A stretch of DNA of 64,000 bases, taken from Mesorhizobium sp. 1M-11 (lineage in GTDB: Bacteria > Pseudomonadota > Alphaproteobacteria > Rhizobiales > Rhizobiaceae). The stretch spans positions 62,001 through 126,000 of the forward strand of contig NZ_LJSD01000057.1 in assembly GCF_001303895.1 (NCBI RefSeq), read 5' to 3'. The notes beneath the pieces were generated by a model, which was not told the origin of the DNA, did not search any database, and was given only the letters and a program-made list of their open reading frames with translations. The first letter of the stretch is position 1; every line of letters starts with the position of its first letter. Made by a program: the position numbers and the translations under genes. Of this stretch, positions 45,167 through 52,835 are shown piece after piece.

Positions 45167-45835
45167 TCAGGCCGTGGCGGCGGCGGCGGGAATGGCGCAG
45201 CTCACGCCGGTGCCCTTGAGCCCGCAATAGCCGTAAGGATTCTTCGCCAGATACTGCTGGTGATCCTCCTCGGCGAAGTAGAATTCGGGCGCCGGTGCTA
45301 TCTCGGTCGTGATCTTGTCGCGGCCGGCTGCACGCAACGAGGCTTGATAGGCATCGCGCGAGGCGATCGCGGCCTGCTGCTGGGTATCCGAGAAGGTGTA
45401 GATGGCGGACCGATAGGTAGTGCCGACATCATTGCCCTGGCACATGCCTTGCGTGGGATCATGCGCCTCCCAGAATATCTTCAGCAGCTCTGCATAGGAA
45501 ACGACCTTCGGATCGAACACGACCAGCACGACCTCGGCATGTCCGGTGAGCCCGGTGCAGGTTTCCTGATAGGTCGGATTGGGCGTGATGCCGCCAGCAT
45601 AGCCGACTGCCGTCACCCACACGCCTTCGGTCTGCCAGAACAGCCGTTCCGCGCCCCAGAAGCAGCCAAGCCCGAACAACGCCGTTTCCAGCCCTTCCGG
45701 ATAGGGTCCCTTCAACGGTCGTTTCGAGACGAAGTGTTTCGAGGCGGTCGGGATCGGCCGATCACGGCCGGGCAACGCCTCTTCTGGTTTCGGCAGATTG
45801 ATCTTCTTGTTCAACATATCACTGAGGAAAAACAT
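45167..45835 (-). CDS. msrA: Peptide-methionine (S)-S-oxide reductase
   Basis: 222 residues from MFFLSDMLNKKINLPKPEE; GGGAG lies about 8 nt before this ATG, so the ATG 6 codons upstream is less likely. The catalytic motif FGLGCFWGAERLF and GYAGGITPNPTYQETCTGLT are intact, and a C-terminal Cys (GTGVSCAIP) may serve as recycling thiol. It repairs oxidised methionine in proteins. It belongs to the longer MsrA form with an N-terminal extension found in alphaproteobacteria. Confidence 0.94.
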   Translation of the reverse strand: MFFLSDMLNKKINLPKPEEALPGRDRPIPTASKHFVSKRPLKGPYPEGLETALFGLGCFWGAERLFWQTEGVWVTAVGYAGGITPNPTYQETCTGLTGHAEVVLVVFDPKVVSYAELLKIFWEAHDPTQGMCQGNDVGTTYRSAIYTFSDTQQQAAIASRDAYQASLRAAGRDKITTEIAPAPEFYFAEEDHQQYLAKNPYGYCGLKGTGVSCAIPAAAATA

Positions 45836-45884
45836 GAATGTCTCCCTGTTCATCGATTTCTAATTCGCCGCAGACGCCGGAATG

Positions 45885-46211
45885 TTACGCATTGGCCGCG
45901 AAATGCCCCGCGCGTCGCTGCCTGCGGTAGCCGATCGCGTAGAGCAGGAAGGCCAGCACGGCGAACAGCACGAAGCCCGGCAGATCGAGCGCCTTGTCGA
46001 TCACCGCATCCCAGGCCACGGCACCTGCCTTCTCGCGCACGAACGCTTCCGTCCTGGCCAAAGTATCGGGCGAAACCGCGCTCCAGCTTACCTTGAGCGG
46101 TGTCATCACCAGATGCGAAGCGGCAACCGTCCGAGTGGTGTCAAGCACGGCCATGATAACCGCAACGGCCAACGCCACCATGGCGGCAAGTCTGAACAGG
46201 AAACGGAACAT
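45885..46211 (-). CDS. Small membrane protein, unknown function
   Basis: 108 residues from MFRFLFRLAAMVALAVAVIM, with GGAAAGG before the ATG. One N-terminal membrane helix, a ~55-residue periplasmic loop (VAASHLVMTPLKVSWSAVSP) and a second helix near the C-terminus (LPGFVLFAVLAFLLYAIGYR) followed by basic residues. The compact hairpin layout is real-gene-like and the pattern is common in rhizobia, but I know no function. It sits 50 bp upstream of msrA on the same strand. Confidence 0.75.
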   Translation of the reverse strand: MFRFLFRLAAMVALAVAVIMAVLDTTRTVAASHLVMTPLKVSWSAVSPDTLARTEAFVREKAGAVAWDAVIDKALDLPGFVLFAVLAFLLYAIGYRRQRRAGHFAANA

Positions 46212-46629
46212 GCAGACCTTTCCAGCGTCTGTTTGCCTACAGATATGGCGTGATGCGGCGCCACGCAATCGGACACGGGCGATAAAGCTTTTCCACCTTC
46301 GTCATCGTCGCTTTCTGGATATCCCGCGGACGGACAGCACTAACATTCGGAAGGCAGCCGAGTGGCTTCGCGACCTGAGAGAACCACACACCTTTCGTCA
46401 CCGTCGCAAGAAAGCGCGCAGATGCACCGGGATTACCATCGATATGACTTGGCATTCGCCGCTGGATCGACTAGATGAGCCCCGCGCCCGAAGCTTTGAC
46501 GGCTCAGGGCGCTGGAAAAGAACCAGCCATCGGTCACGGCAGTTCGATGCGGATTGGAAATCCGCTTTCCGAAAGGGATGCGCTCCCTCGAGACCGGCGC
46601 GGCGAAACCGGCCGCGACAGCGCGAGGAC
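46212..46629. other. 418-bp gap before tRNA-Ser
   Basis: A reverse-strand frame at 46237-46455 (72 codons) has no recognisable domain and no ribosome-binding site, so I do not call it. The rest holds no hairpin of note; it presumably contains the tRNA promoter. Confidence 0.5.
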
Positions 46630-46719
46630 GGAGAGGTGGCCGAGTGGTTGAAGGCGCACGCCTGGAAAGTGTGTATACGGGGAACCGTATCGCGGGTTCG
46701 AATCCCGCTCTCTCCGCCA
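46630..46719 (+). tRNA. tRNA-Ser (anticodon GGA)
   Basis: A 90-nt class II tRNA with encoded CCA. The acceptor stem GGAGAGG pairs with the 3' strand ending CTCTCC plus discriminator G. D-arm GTGGCCGAGTGGTTGAAGG, anticodon GGA at 46664-46666, a long variable arm (TACGG/CCGTA) and T-arm GCGGGTTCGAATCCCGC are all present. It reads UCC/UCU serine codons. A tyrosine integrase gene begins 115 bp downstream, so its 3' end is the likely attachment site of a mobile element. Confidence 0.96.
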
Positions 46720-46799
46720 CCTATCCTCCAAAAAAAATCTTTTATTTTCAAATAGTTCATCATGCCCTTGATCGTTGAAAATCGCGACATATCTTATTT

Positions 46800-46820
46800 T
46801 GTGTAACAAACTGTGTAACA
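46800..46820. repeat. Direct repeat TGTGTAACA x2 before the integrase gene
   Basis: TGTGTAACA occurs at 46800-46808 and 46812-46820, 12 bp apart and 14 bp before the integrase ATG. Short direct repeats beside an attachment site can be integrase arm-type binding sites; that reading is inference. Confidence 0.4.
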
Positions 46821-46833
46821 TTAGGTTTTGCGC

Positions 46834-48159
46834 ATGCGGAAATCCGCAGCACCAAGGCCGAATAAACGTGATGGTATCTGGTACCTCATACGCAGGGTGC
46901 CCAAGGCGTTTGAAGCACTCGATCAGCGCGGGCTGGTACGCGTCTCTACCGGGATTGCCGTAGTTGACGATCCTCGAGCCGTGCGGGCGACCGATGCCGT
47001 GCGGCAACTCGCGGCGGAGCTCGAAGCCTATTGGCGGAAACTTGCCGCTGGCGACTCCGCTGATGCGGTGCGGCGCTTCGAGGAGGCAAGAAAAAGGGCG
47101 CGTTCGTTGGGGCTTACTTACCGCACCAACGAGGAGTTGGCAGCGGGCCCACTCGATGATCTTCTAGCCCGCATCACGTTGCCTCTCGACAGAAATGCGG
47201 TTGATGACGCAAGCAGTGTCTCTGCGGTGATGGGAGGAGAGCGGAGGCCAGCTCTACGCTTAAGCGGACTTCTGAAGGACTTCGAGGCGATCGAACAACA
47301 GACCTTCCTGTCAATGTCTGCGAACCAGATAAAGAAATGGCGGAACCCCAAAAATCGCGCGCTGGCAAATTTGATTGATGTCGTCGGCGACAAGGAGATC
47401 GTTCGCCTGACGAGGGATGATGCTGTCAGCTTTCGCGAATGGTGGCAGAAAAGGATCGTGAAAGAAGGCCTCGACATTGCCACAGCCAATAAAGATATCG
47501 GCCATATCTCCAAGATGCTGCGTGTTGTAGACCTTACTCACCAGCTCAGGCTGGAACCGATTTTCGGGAACTTGCGTCTTTCGGGGGCCGTGGCAAACCA
47601 GCGCGCGGCATTCACGGCGGAATTCGTGCAAAGGGAAGTGCTCGCCGAGGGAGCCCTCGACGGGCTCAACGATGAAGCGCGCGATCTTGTTTATTTGATT
47701 GCTGACACAGGCATGCGCCTCTCCGAGGCGGCAAATCTAACCGAGGAAACGATCCGTCTCGATCACGAGGTTCCGCATGTGCAAGTACGCCCTAACGGTC
47801 GGCGCCTAAAGACAGATCATTCCGCCCGTGACATCCCGCTAGTCGGCTGCGCGCTGGAAGCGATCAAGCTTCATCCCAATGGCTTTCCGCGTTACCGGGA
47901 CAAAGCGGCCTCGCTTTCGGCGCTCGTGAATAAAGCGCTGACCAACAAAAAACTTCTGCCGACACCAAAGCACAGTCTCTACAGCCTCCGGCATACTTTC
48001 GAGGATCGATTAACGGCGATTGAAGCGCCGGAGAAAGTTGTCGCCTCTTTGATGGGCCACAAGTGGATTCGCCCGAAATACGGCGCAGGACCGTCCTTGG
48101 TTCAAAAGCGCGAATGGCTTCAAAGGATCGCTTTCAACCCGCCAGCATCTAACCACTAG
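46834..48159 (+). CDS. Tyrosine recombinase/integrase
   Basis: 441 residues. The N-terminal RDGIWYLIRRVPKAFEALD is the DUF6538-like head of rhizobial integrases, followed by a core-binding region and a C-terminal catalytic domain. Arg I is in ADTGMRLSEA (about R295), Arg II in SLYSLRHTFEDRL (about R386; the HxxR histidine is replaced by Tyr), LMGHKW holds the second catalytic His (~409), and Tyr at ~416 is the likely nucleophile. It sits 3' of tRNA-Ser, the usual location for the integrase of a genomic island. GC content appears lower than neighbours. Confidence 0.9.
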   Translation: MRKSAAPRPNKRDGIWYLIRRVPKAFEALDQRGLVRVSTGIAVVDDPRAVRATDAVRQLAAELEAYWRKLAAGDSADAVRRFEEARKRARSLGLTYRTNEELAAGPLDDLLARITLPLDRNAVDDASSVSAVMGGERRPALRLSGLLKDFEAIEQQTFLSMSANQIKKWRNPKNRALANLIDVVGDKEIVRLTRDDAVSFREWWQKRIVKEGLDIATANKDIGHISKMLRVVDLTHQLRLEPIFGNLRLSGAVANQRAAFTAEFVQREVLAEGALDGLNDEARDLVYLIADTGMRLSEAANLTEETIRLDHEVPHVQVRPNGRRLKTDHSARDIPLVGCALEAIKLHPNGFPRYRDKAASLSALVNKALTNKKLLPTPKHSLYSLRHTFEDRLTAIEAPEKVVASLMGHKWIRPKYGAGPSLVQKREWLQRIAFNPPASNH

Positions 48160-48165
48160 CCCATA

Positions 48166-48573
48166 TCAGCGTCGAATGAGGGAGGGTTTCGCCAGCTGCC
48201 TTGGAGCATGATCGCTGTGCAGCCTATTGCCGCCGCCAGCATCCGTTTGCCCAGTACCATTCTGCTTAAACTCGGCTAGCACGAGCCGGGCCCGTTCCCA
48301 ATTTCCGAGGCGGCGCCGTGCTCGGTCGAGCTCATCTTCCAACCGCTCGAAGGTTGGCGAATAAGCATCTCCATGGCGAACGACCAAGTAGGCAGCTACA
48401 GCTAGAACTCTTTCGAGTTTCTCCGCCGATAGTTGCGCTTCGTGAAACTTCGCCCCACGCACCATTCTTAGATCCGCCTTTGGCGACCCGCAATCTGGGC
48501 AAATTCGTATCCGTGTGGGTGGGACTTCATGTGATCTGGCTCGGCTGATTGAACCACTACGGTGGTGCGCCAA
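48166..48573 (-). CDS. Hypothetical protein, accessory
   Basis: 135 residues, convergent with the integrase gene (6-bp gap). An N-terminal CPDCGSPK motif gives half of a zinc ribbon, then an alpha-helical charged middle (AEKLERVLAVAAYLVV and FERLEDELDRARRRL). No partner CxxC is visible, so zinc binding is doubtful. The composition is less GC-rich than flanking core genes. No family recognised; likely island cargo. Confidence 0.55.
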   Translation of the reverse strand: MAHHRSGSISRARSHEVPPTRIRICPDCGSPKADLRMVRGAKFHEAQLSAEKLERVLAVAAYLVVRHGDAYSPTFERLEDELDRARRRLGNWERARLVLAEFKQNGTGQTDAGGGNRLHSDHAPRQLAKPSLIRR

Positions 48574-49014
48574 GCATCTGCTAGATGCCTAAGGTCAGGT
48601 ATGGCTTTTATATACGCTGAGATGCGCGTTACGCTTGGGGAGAGGCTGGAGAGCAGCGCAACAGCACTCCGATGGCATTGAGCATGCCGGAATCAGATCA
48701 ATCCACAGAATTATTTTGTTGGTATTTCTGTTGGATGAATTCGCCGGAGGATGTTTCTAAATAACTGAAAATATATAGAAATCTCTTTTCCTTCGATTCC
48801 GCCCCTGGGCACCATTTCTTCTATCTCACGCGAGTTCGCTTCGCTCACCGCTCCGATGGGGCGGCCTGATCGGCCGACGGGCGATCGCCCTTGCGAACCC
48901 TTCGGGTTCGAATACGCCGCTACCACTGTCGCAATCTTATGTTCGCCTTCAAGGTCGTCGGCCTGAGGGCTGACAGCGCGGCGCCGACACCACGCCGTGC
49001 TCGGCCGACAACTC
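48574..49014. other. 441-bp gap: AT-rich stretch, tRNA 3'-end fragment, hairpins
   Basis: No gene is supported. 48700-48790 is markedly AT-rich for this genome. It is followed by the tRNA 3' fragment at 48792-48814, a perfect palindrome GGGCGATCGCCC at 48879-48890 and a CGAACCC/GGGTTCG hairpin at 48894-48910. A reverse-strand open frame crossing the area (48711-49121) reads through the tRNA fragment and is not credible. Confidence 0.6.
48792..48814 (+). other. Isolated 23-bp tRNA 3' end (probably tRNA-Phe), att-like
   Basis: The stretch from TTCGATTCC to CTGGGCACCA matches the T-loop, acceptor strand and CCA of alphaproteobacterial tRNA-Phe, as I recall it, while the rest of the tRNA is missing. 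Such a fragment is what remains at the far end of an element that inserted into a tRNA gene. No intact tRNA-Phe lies in the window; the nearby intact tRNA is tRNA-Ser. Confidence 0.65.
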
Positions 49015-49833
49015 TCACTGCCGGCGAGCGCCGGGATGAAGAAGCCGCGCCTGCCCCGGGGTGATACCGAAGAAGACACGAAATGCCGCCCCGAAGGCGG
49101 GGATGCTCTCGAAGCCGGCAATCGAGGCTGCTTTCGCAGGCTGCGCCCCCATCGTCAGCGCACTCAAGGCCTCGGTCAAACGAGCCTGCTGGCGCCACTG
49201 CCTGAAGCTCAATCCTGTCTCAGCCCGAAACATCCGAGCCAGCGTTCGGCTCGAGGCATTGGCGACCTCCCCCCATTCCTCCAGGCTCCGCTGGTCATGA
49301 GGCCGCTCGCGGAGTGCTGAAACCACCCTGCGCAAGCGGACATCTCGAGGCAAAGGCAAGCCGAGCGGCAGAGGCGTCGCTCTTGCGATTTCGTCGAGAG
49401 CCAATTCCGCCAGGTGGTGACCTCGGCCATGCGGCTCCCACTCCACGGGTTCGGCACACGCCGCAACGATCACTTCACGCAGCAGGCCGGAGACGGCGAT
49501 GACCTTCGGCTCTCCTCCGACCCGCGTTGCGGCGTCCTCCCGCAGGAAGAGTTCCCGCATCGCCACCGGCCCATCCATGTTCACCGCATGCTGCGCGCCA
49601 GCCGGCAGGAACAGTGCCGTCGTCGGCGGTACGACATAGTTCGAGGCCTGCGTCTCCACACGCATGACACCCGAGATCGCATACAGCAGTTGAGCTCTCG
49701 GGTGGCTGTGAAAGCCCGACGACAAGCCTGACGGGTAATCGCAGGCAAAGCCCACGATCGGCCGCGGGGCGGTCTCGAACGGCAGAATTTCAGCTTGTCT
49801 TGTTGGCGACAGAAATTGGCCAGTTGTCTTCAT
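49015..49833 (-). CDS. AraC family transcriptional regulator with cupin sensor
   Basis: 272 residues. An N-terminal cupin-like domain (SGFHSHPRAQLLYAISGVMR, VVPPTTALFLPAGAQHAVNM) is followed by a C-terminal AraC DNA-binding domain, residues ~165-265. That domain has ANASSRTLARMFRAETGLSF and AASIAGFESIPAFGAAFRVF as its two helix-turn-helix units. It is divergent from the damaged cupin gene, 68 bp away, and probably regulates it. It may be island cargo or the first chromosomal gene to the right of the island. Confidence 0.92.
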   Translation of the reverse strand: MKTTGQFLSPTRQAEILPFETAPRPIVGFACDYPSGLSSGFHSHPRAQLLYAISGVMRVETQASNYVVPPTTALFLPAGAQHAVNMDGPVAMRELFLREDAATRVGGEPKVIAVSGLLREVIVAACAEPVEWEPHGRGHHLAELALDEIARATPLPLGLPLPRDVRLRRVVSALRERPHDQRSLEEWGEVANASSRTLARMFRAETGLSFRQWRQQARLTEALSALTMGAQPAKAASIAGFESIPAFGAAFRVFFGITPGQARLLHPGARRQ

Positions 49834-49901
49834 TTGGCTAGCTTAAGTTAAACGCGGCTTCTTTCAAGAAGCGCATTTTCCAAACCAAAGAGGAAACTAC
49901 C

Positions 49902-50259
49902 ATGAGCATGGGTCTCTTTCAGAAGATCGGATACGTCAAAGCGAACCAGCTGGTCGATGGCCCGATTACGCCAGGTCAGAACCGAAGAAAGGCGCTCGCA
50001 GCCGGCAACCTTTGGGTCGGCCAATGCCATGTCACGGCGTTGGATGCGCCGAGCCAGTGGCACCACCACGAGGAATTCGACAGCGTGATGTACATGCTGT
50101 CAGGTCGTATCCGCGTCGATTTCGGTGAGAACGGACAGGACTCTTTCGAAATCGGGAAAGGCGATTACGCCTATTTCCCGCGGCGAAGGCGAGACCGTCG
50201 TCAATGTCGACGGTCCAGGAACGTTCGCACCCGAAAAGAGACAATCCGTCCCCGCCTGA
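49902..50259 (+). pseudogene. Cupin domain protein, frameshifted
   Basis: The first ~92 codons encode a cupin fold: SQWHHHEEFDSVMYMLSGRI with metal-binding histidines, then FEIGKGDYAYFP. At about 50178-50182 the frame stops making sense and the sensible protein continues in the +1 frame (ETVVNVDGPGTFAPEK) to a stop at 50257-50259. One surplus base in CCCGCGG, or two missing, explains it. In the original frame the protein would run to 50372 with an Arg-rich nonsense tail. GAGGAA precedes the ATG. It could be a true mutation or a sequencing error. Function before damage: small-molecule or sugar-type cupin, not further defined. Confidence 0.65.
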
Positions 50260-50357
50260 TCGAAGAAGCCGAGCTTCTCGAAAACAGAGCATTTCTCAAA
50301 TCTTGGAACGCAAGGGGCGAGCAAGGTGGCTGGCTGATCACAATTCAACGCGTGAGA

Positions 50358-51395
50358 CTATTCCAGGTCTAGAGCGTGCCCGCTGTTCGGTCGTGCCGTC
50401 GACGCGCGCTCGCGGAGTGTTGGTTCAATCACCACGGGCACGTCAAGGCGTTCCCCTTCAAGTCTCCTGACGAGAAGCGCGACGGCCTCGCGGCCCATGG
50501 CGGCGCCATGGAGGTCCAGGGCCGTGACGGGTACAGGATGGCTACGGGCGATCTCGCTGTCTGAAAGCGTGGACAGCATGAGCTCGCCCGGGATCGGGAT
50601 GGCAAGGTCTTCCGCCGTCAGCGCCACACCGGCGGCGAACCGGCTCGTCGCGGCGATAATGGCATCGGGCCGTTGTGGAGAGGTCAGCTCGGTCCTGGCT
50701 GCATGGCGTGCGGCCTCCGCGCCCCCGACCTCGTCCACAAGGACGGTGCGCACGCGGATGCCGGTCTCCGTCGCCCAGTCGCTGCACGCCCGTCTCGCCT
50801 CGACAAGCCAGCTGTTTTCGTCCCGACCGCAAAAGAACGATATGCTTCCGGCGCCGTTGCCGCGCAGATGGTCGAGCAGGGAGCGGACGCCATTGTAGTC
50901 GTCACGCCGAACGCTCCACTCAAAGGTGGGATCGTCGGGTTCCGGGTCGGCAAACACGAAGGGCACCTCCCGTTGTCTGAGCAGCGCGGCAACGGGATCG
51001 CTCCTGTGAGGGGCGACAACGATGCAACCGTCCATGGGCAGTGCCGACAAAGCCCCCTCCTTGAGCTCCGGAATGTGCAACAGGCCAAGTCCTCTGGACA
51101 GCGCCGCTGCCGCTGCCGCGCCCGCCAGGCGGATATGATACTCGGTTCCGCTCATCGAACCGCGGATGGCGTCGCTCGGCCGGAACACGATGCCAAGGAC
51201 ACCGGTCTTCCCGGTTCGGAGGCTCCGGGCGACCGGGTCGGCCCGGTAGCCGACGCGTTCAACTGCGGCGAGAACCGCGGCACGCGTTTTCTCTCCCGTG
51301 CGTCCCTTGCCGTTCAGCACGTGGGAAACCGTCGTTATGGAGACGCCAGCAGCCTCCGCAACATCCTTGATCGTCGCTGACAATTCAGCCCTCAT
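50358..51395 (-). CDS. LacI family transcriptional regulator
   Basis: 345 residues from MRAELSATIKDVAEAAG. The helix-turn-helix VAEAAGVSITTVSHVLNGKG is at residues ~10-29, followed by the hinge RVGYRADPVARSLRTGKTG and a periplasmic-binding-protein-like sensor domain. An upstream ATG 18 codons earlier would include the operator region. It is divergent from the MHS transporter and gamma-glutamyltransferase genes, and a perfect 25-bp palindrome lies between them, so it is their likely repressor. The ligand is not recognisable. Confidence 0.94.
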   Translation of the reverse strand: MRAELSATIKDVAEAAGVSITTVSHVLNGKGRTGEKTRAAVLAAVERVGYRADPVARSLRTGKTGVLGIVFRPSDAIRGSMSGTEYHIRLAGAAAAAALSRGLGLLHIPELKEGALSALPMDGCIVVAPHRSDPVAALLRQREVPFVFADPEPDDPTFEWSVRRDDYNGVRSLLDHLRGNGAGSISFFCGRDENSWLVEARRACSDWATETGIRVRTVLVDEVGGAEAARHAARTELTSPQRPDAIIAATSRFAAGVALTAEDLAIPIPGELMLSTLSDSEIARSHPVPVTALDLHGAAMGREAVALLVRRLEGERLDVPVVIEPTLRERASTARPNSGHALDLE

Positions 51396-51428
51396 TGCTG
51401 GTTTTGAAAAGATTTGACATTGCCCAAT

Positions 51429-51453
51429 CGTTTTGGCAACTTTTGCCAAAACG
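51429..51453. promoter_or_regulatory. LacI-type operator
   Basis: Perfect 11-base arms, CGTTTTGGCAA and its complement, surround CTT. The centre lies 39 bp before the transporter start and 46 bp before the LacI start, so it can control both. Size and central CG-free layout fit LacI-family sites. Confidence 0.8.
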
Positions 51454-51479
51454 TTTTATCAAATCCTGGGAGGATTTTT

Positions 51480-52817
51480 ATGACGGCTCGTGCAGCCACC
51501 CAATCCGCATTGCCATCCGAGAAGGTCAATGCCGTGCCGCCGATGCGGGTCGCAATGGCAAGTCTGATCGGCACGGCAGTCGAGTGGTACGACTTTTTCC
51601 TGTTCGGGATCTGCGCCGCGCTGGTCTTTCCGCATGTGTTCTTCCCCGAAGCCGACCAAACCACGGCCCTTCTCGCCTCGTTCGGGACGTTCGGGGTCGC
51701 CTTCCTTGCAAGGCCGCTCGGAGCCGCCTTGTTCGGGCATTTCGGAGACACGGTCGGACGCAAGGCGGCTCTCGTCACCACCCTTCTTCTGATGGGGATC
51801 GCCACCTTTCTCATCGGTCTCGTTCCCGGATATGCCACGATCGGCGTGTGGGGAGCGGTGATCCTGGTGATCCTCCGTCTCGCCCAGGGCGTGGCCATCG
51901 GCGGCGAATGGGGCGGCGCAGCACTGATGGCGATCGAACATTCTCCGAAGGGCAAGCGCGGCTTCTTCGGCGCGTTCAGCCAGATCGGCAATCCGATCGG
52001 CTTTTTCCTGTGCAACGCCGTGCTGCAGGTCGTCATTTTCCTGACCAGCGAAGCCGCGTTCCTGGAATGGGGATGGCGCATCGGCTTTCTGATGAGCGGA
52101 GTGCTGGTCGTTTTCGGTCTTTATGTGCGTCTGACCGTGACCGAATCGAAGGTCTTCCTCGAGACCAAGCAATCCGAAGCCAATGCCAGGAAGAAGAGCA
52201 TCCCGTTTTCCGTTCTCTTTCGCGACCACTTCAAGGTGCTGGCGCTGACCGTGCTGTTGCAGGCAGCCTTTTCATTCGGCGCCTATGCGCTGATTTCATT
52301 CTACGGCGCCTACACCAAGGGCACTTTGCACCTTCCAGCCAGTTGGGTGCTGATTTCCGGCATGATCGGCGCCGTCGCCAGCATCCCGGCATATTTCTTC
52401 TTCGCCACGCTCTCCGACCGGATTGGCCGAAAGGCCGTCTATGTGATCGGACTGCTGGGCTGGCTCGTGATCGCATTCCCCTTCTACTGGCTCATCAACA
52501 CCCAGACCCTGGCGGGCATGATCGTCGCCAGCATCCTTGCCTGGGCAGTTGGACATGCAGGCACCTATGCGGTGCAGTCCAGCTATCTCGCCGAGGCGTT
52601 TCCGACCGAGATCCGCTACACCGGCGTTTCGGTCAGCTACCAGCTTGCTTCGGTGATTTGGAGCGGGCCGTCGAGCTTCATCGCCGTCTGGCTCTTTTCG
52701 AGCTTCGGGACGATCTATGCCGTGTCGGCGTTCGTCGCGGTCGGCGCGCTGCTGAGCCTCCTCAGTCTTATCAGCCTCAGGGAAACCTATCAGTCCGAGC
52801 TGAGCCCAAAATCCTGA
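51480..52817 (+). CDS. MHS-type MFS transporter (metabolite:H+ symporter)
   Basis: 445 residues, 12 membrane segments. The N-terminal RVAMASLIGTAVEWYDFFLF is the hallmark of the metabolite:H+ symporter family (ShiA/ProP/KgtP-like), with FGHFGDTVGRKAALV as the MFS loop 2-3 motif. TGGGAGGA precedes the ATG. It imports an organic acid, amino acid or betaine. Directly followed by a gamma-glutamyltransferase gene 18 bp later, suggesting a gamma-glutamyl substrate or product. Confidence 0.94.
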   Translation: MTARAATQSALPSEKVNAVPPMRVAMASLIGTAVEWYDFFLFGICAALVFPHVFFPEADQTTALLASFGTFGVAFLARPLGAALFGHFGDTVGRKAALVTTLLLMGIATFLIGLVPGYATIGVWGAVILVILRLAQGVAIGGEWGGAALMAIEHSPKGKRGFFGAFSQIGNPIGFFLCNAVLQVVIFLTSEAAFLEWGWRIGFLMSGVLVVFGLYVRLTVTESKVFLETKQSEANARKKSIPFSVLFRDHFKVLALTVLLQAAFSFGAYALISFYGAYTKGTLHLPASWVLISGMIGAVASIPAYFFFATLSDRIGRKAVYVIGLLGWLVIAFPFYWLINTQTLAGMIVASILAWAVGHAGTYAVQSSYLAEAFPTEIRYTGVSVSYQLASVIWSGPSSFIAVWLFSSFGTIYAVSAFVAVGALLSLLSLISLRETYQSELSPKS

Positions 52818-52835
52818 CGAAGGAGCGAGCGAACG

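Noticed and set aside
46237..46455. Reverse-strand 72-codon frame upstream of tRNA-Ser
   Set aside because: No ribosome-binding site, no domain, no coding-like composition.
48894..48913. GGGTTCGAAT resembling the tRNA-Ser T-arm, considered as a second attachment site
   Set aside because: Only about 11 bases match, the following bases diverge, and the match is explained by a local CGAACCC/GGGTTCG hairpin.
48711..49121. Reverse-strand frame of 136 codons across the accessory gap
   Set aside because: It reads through the tRNA 3' fragment; its MVPRGGIE start is the usual artefact of translating a tRNA end.
50260..50372. C-terminal tail of the uninterrupted cupin frame
   Set aside because: Arg-rich and unlike any cupin end; the +1 frame continues the cupin instead.
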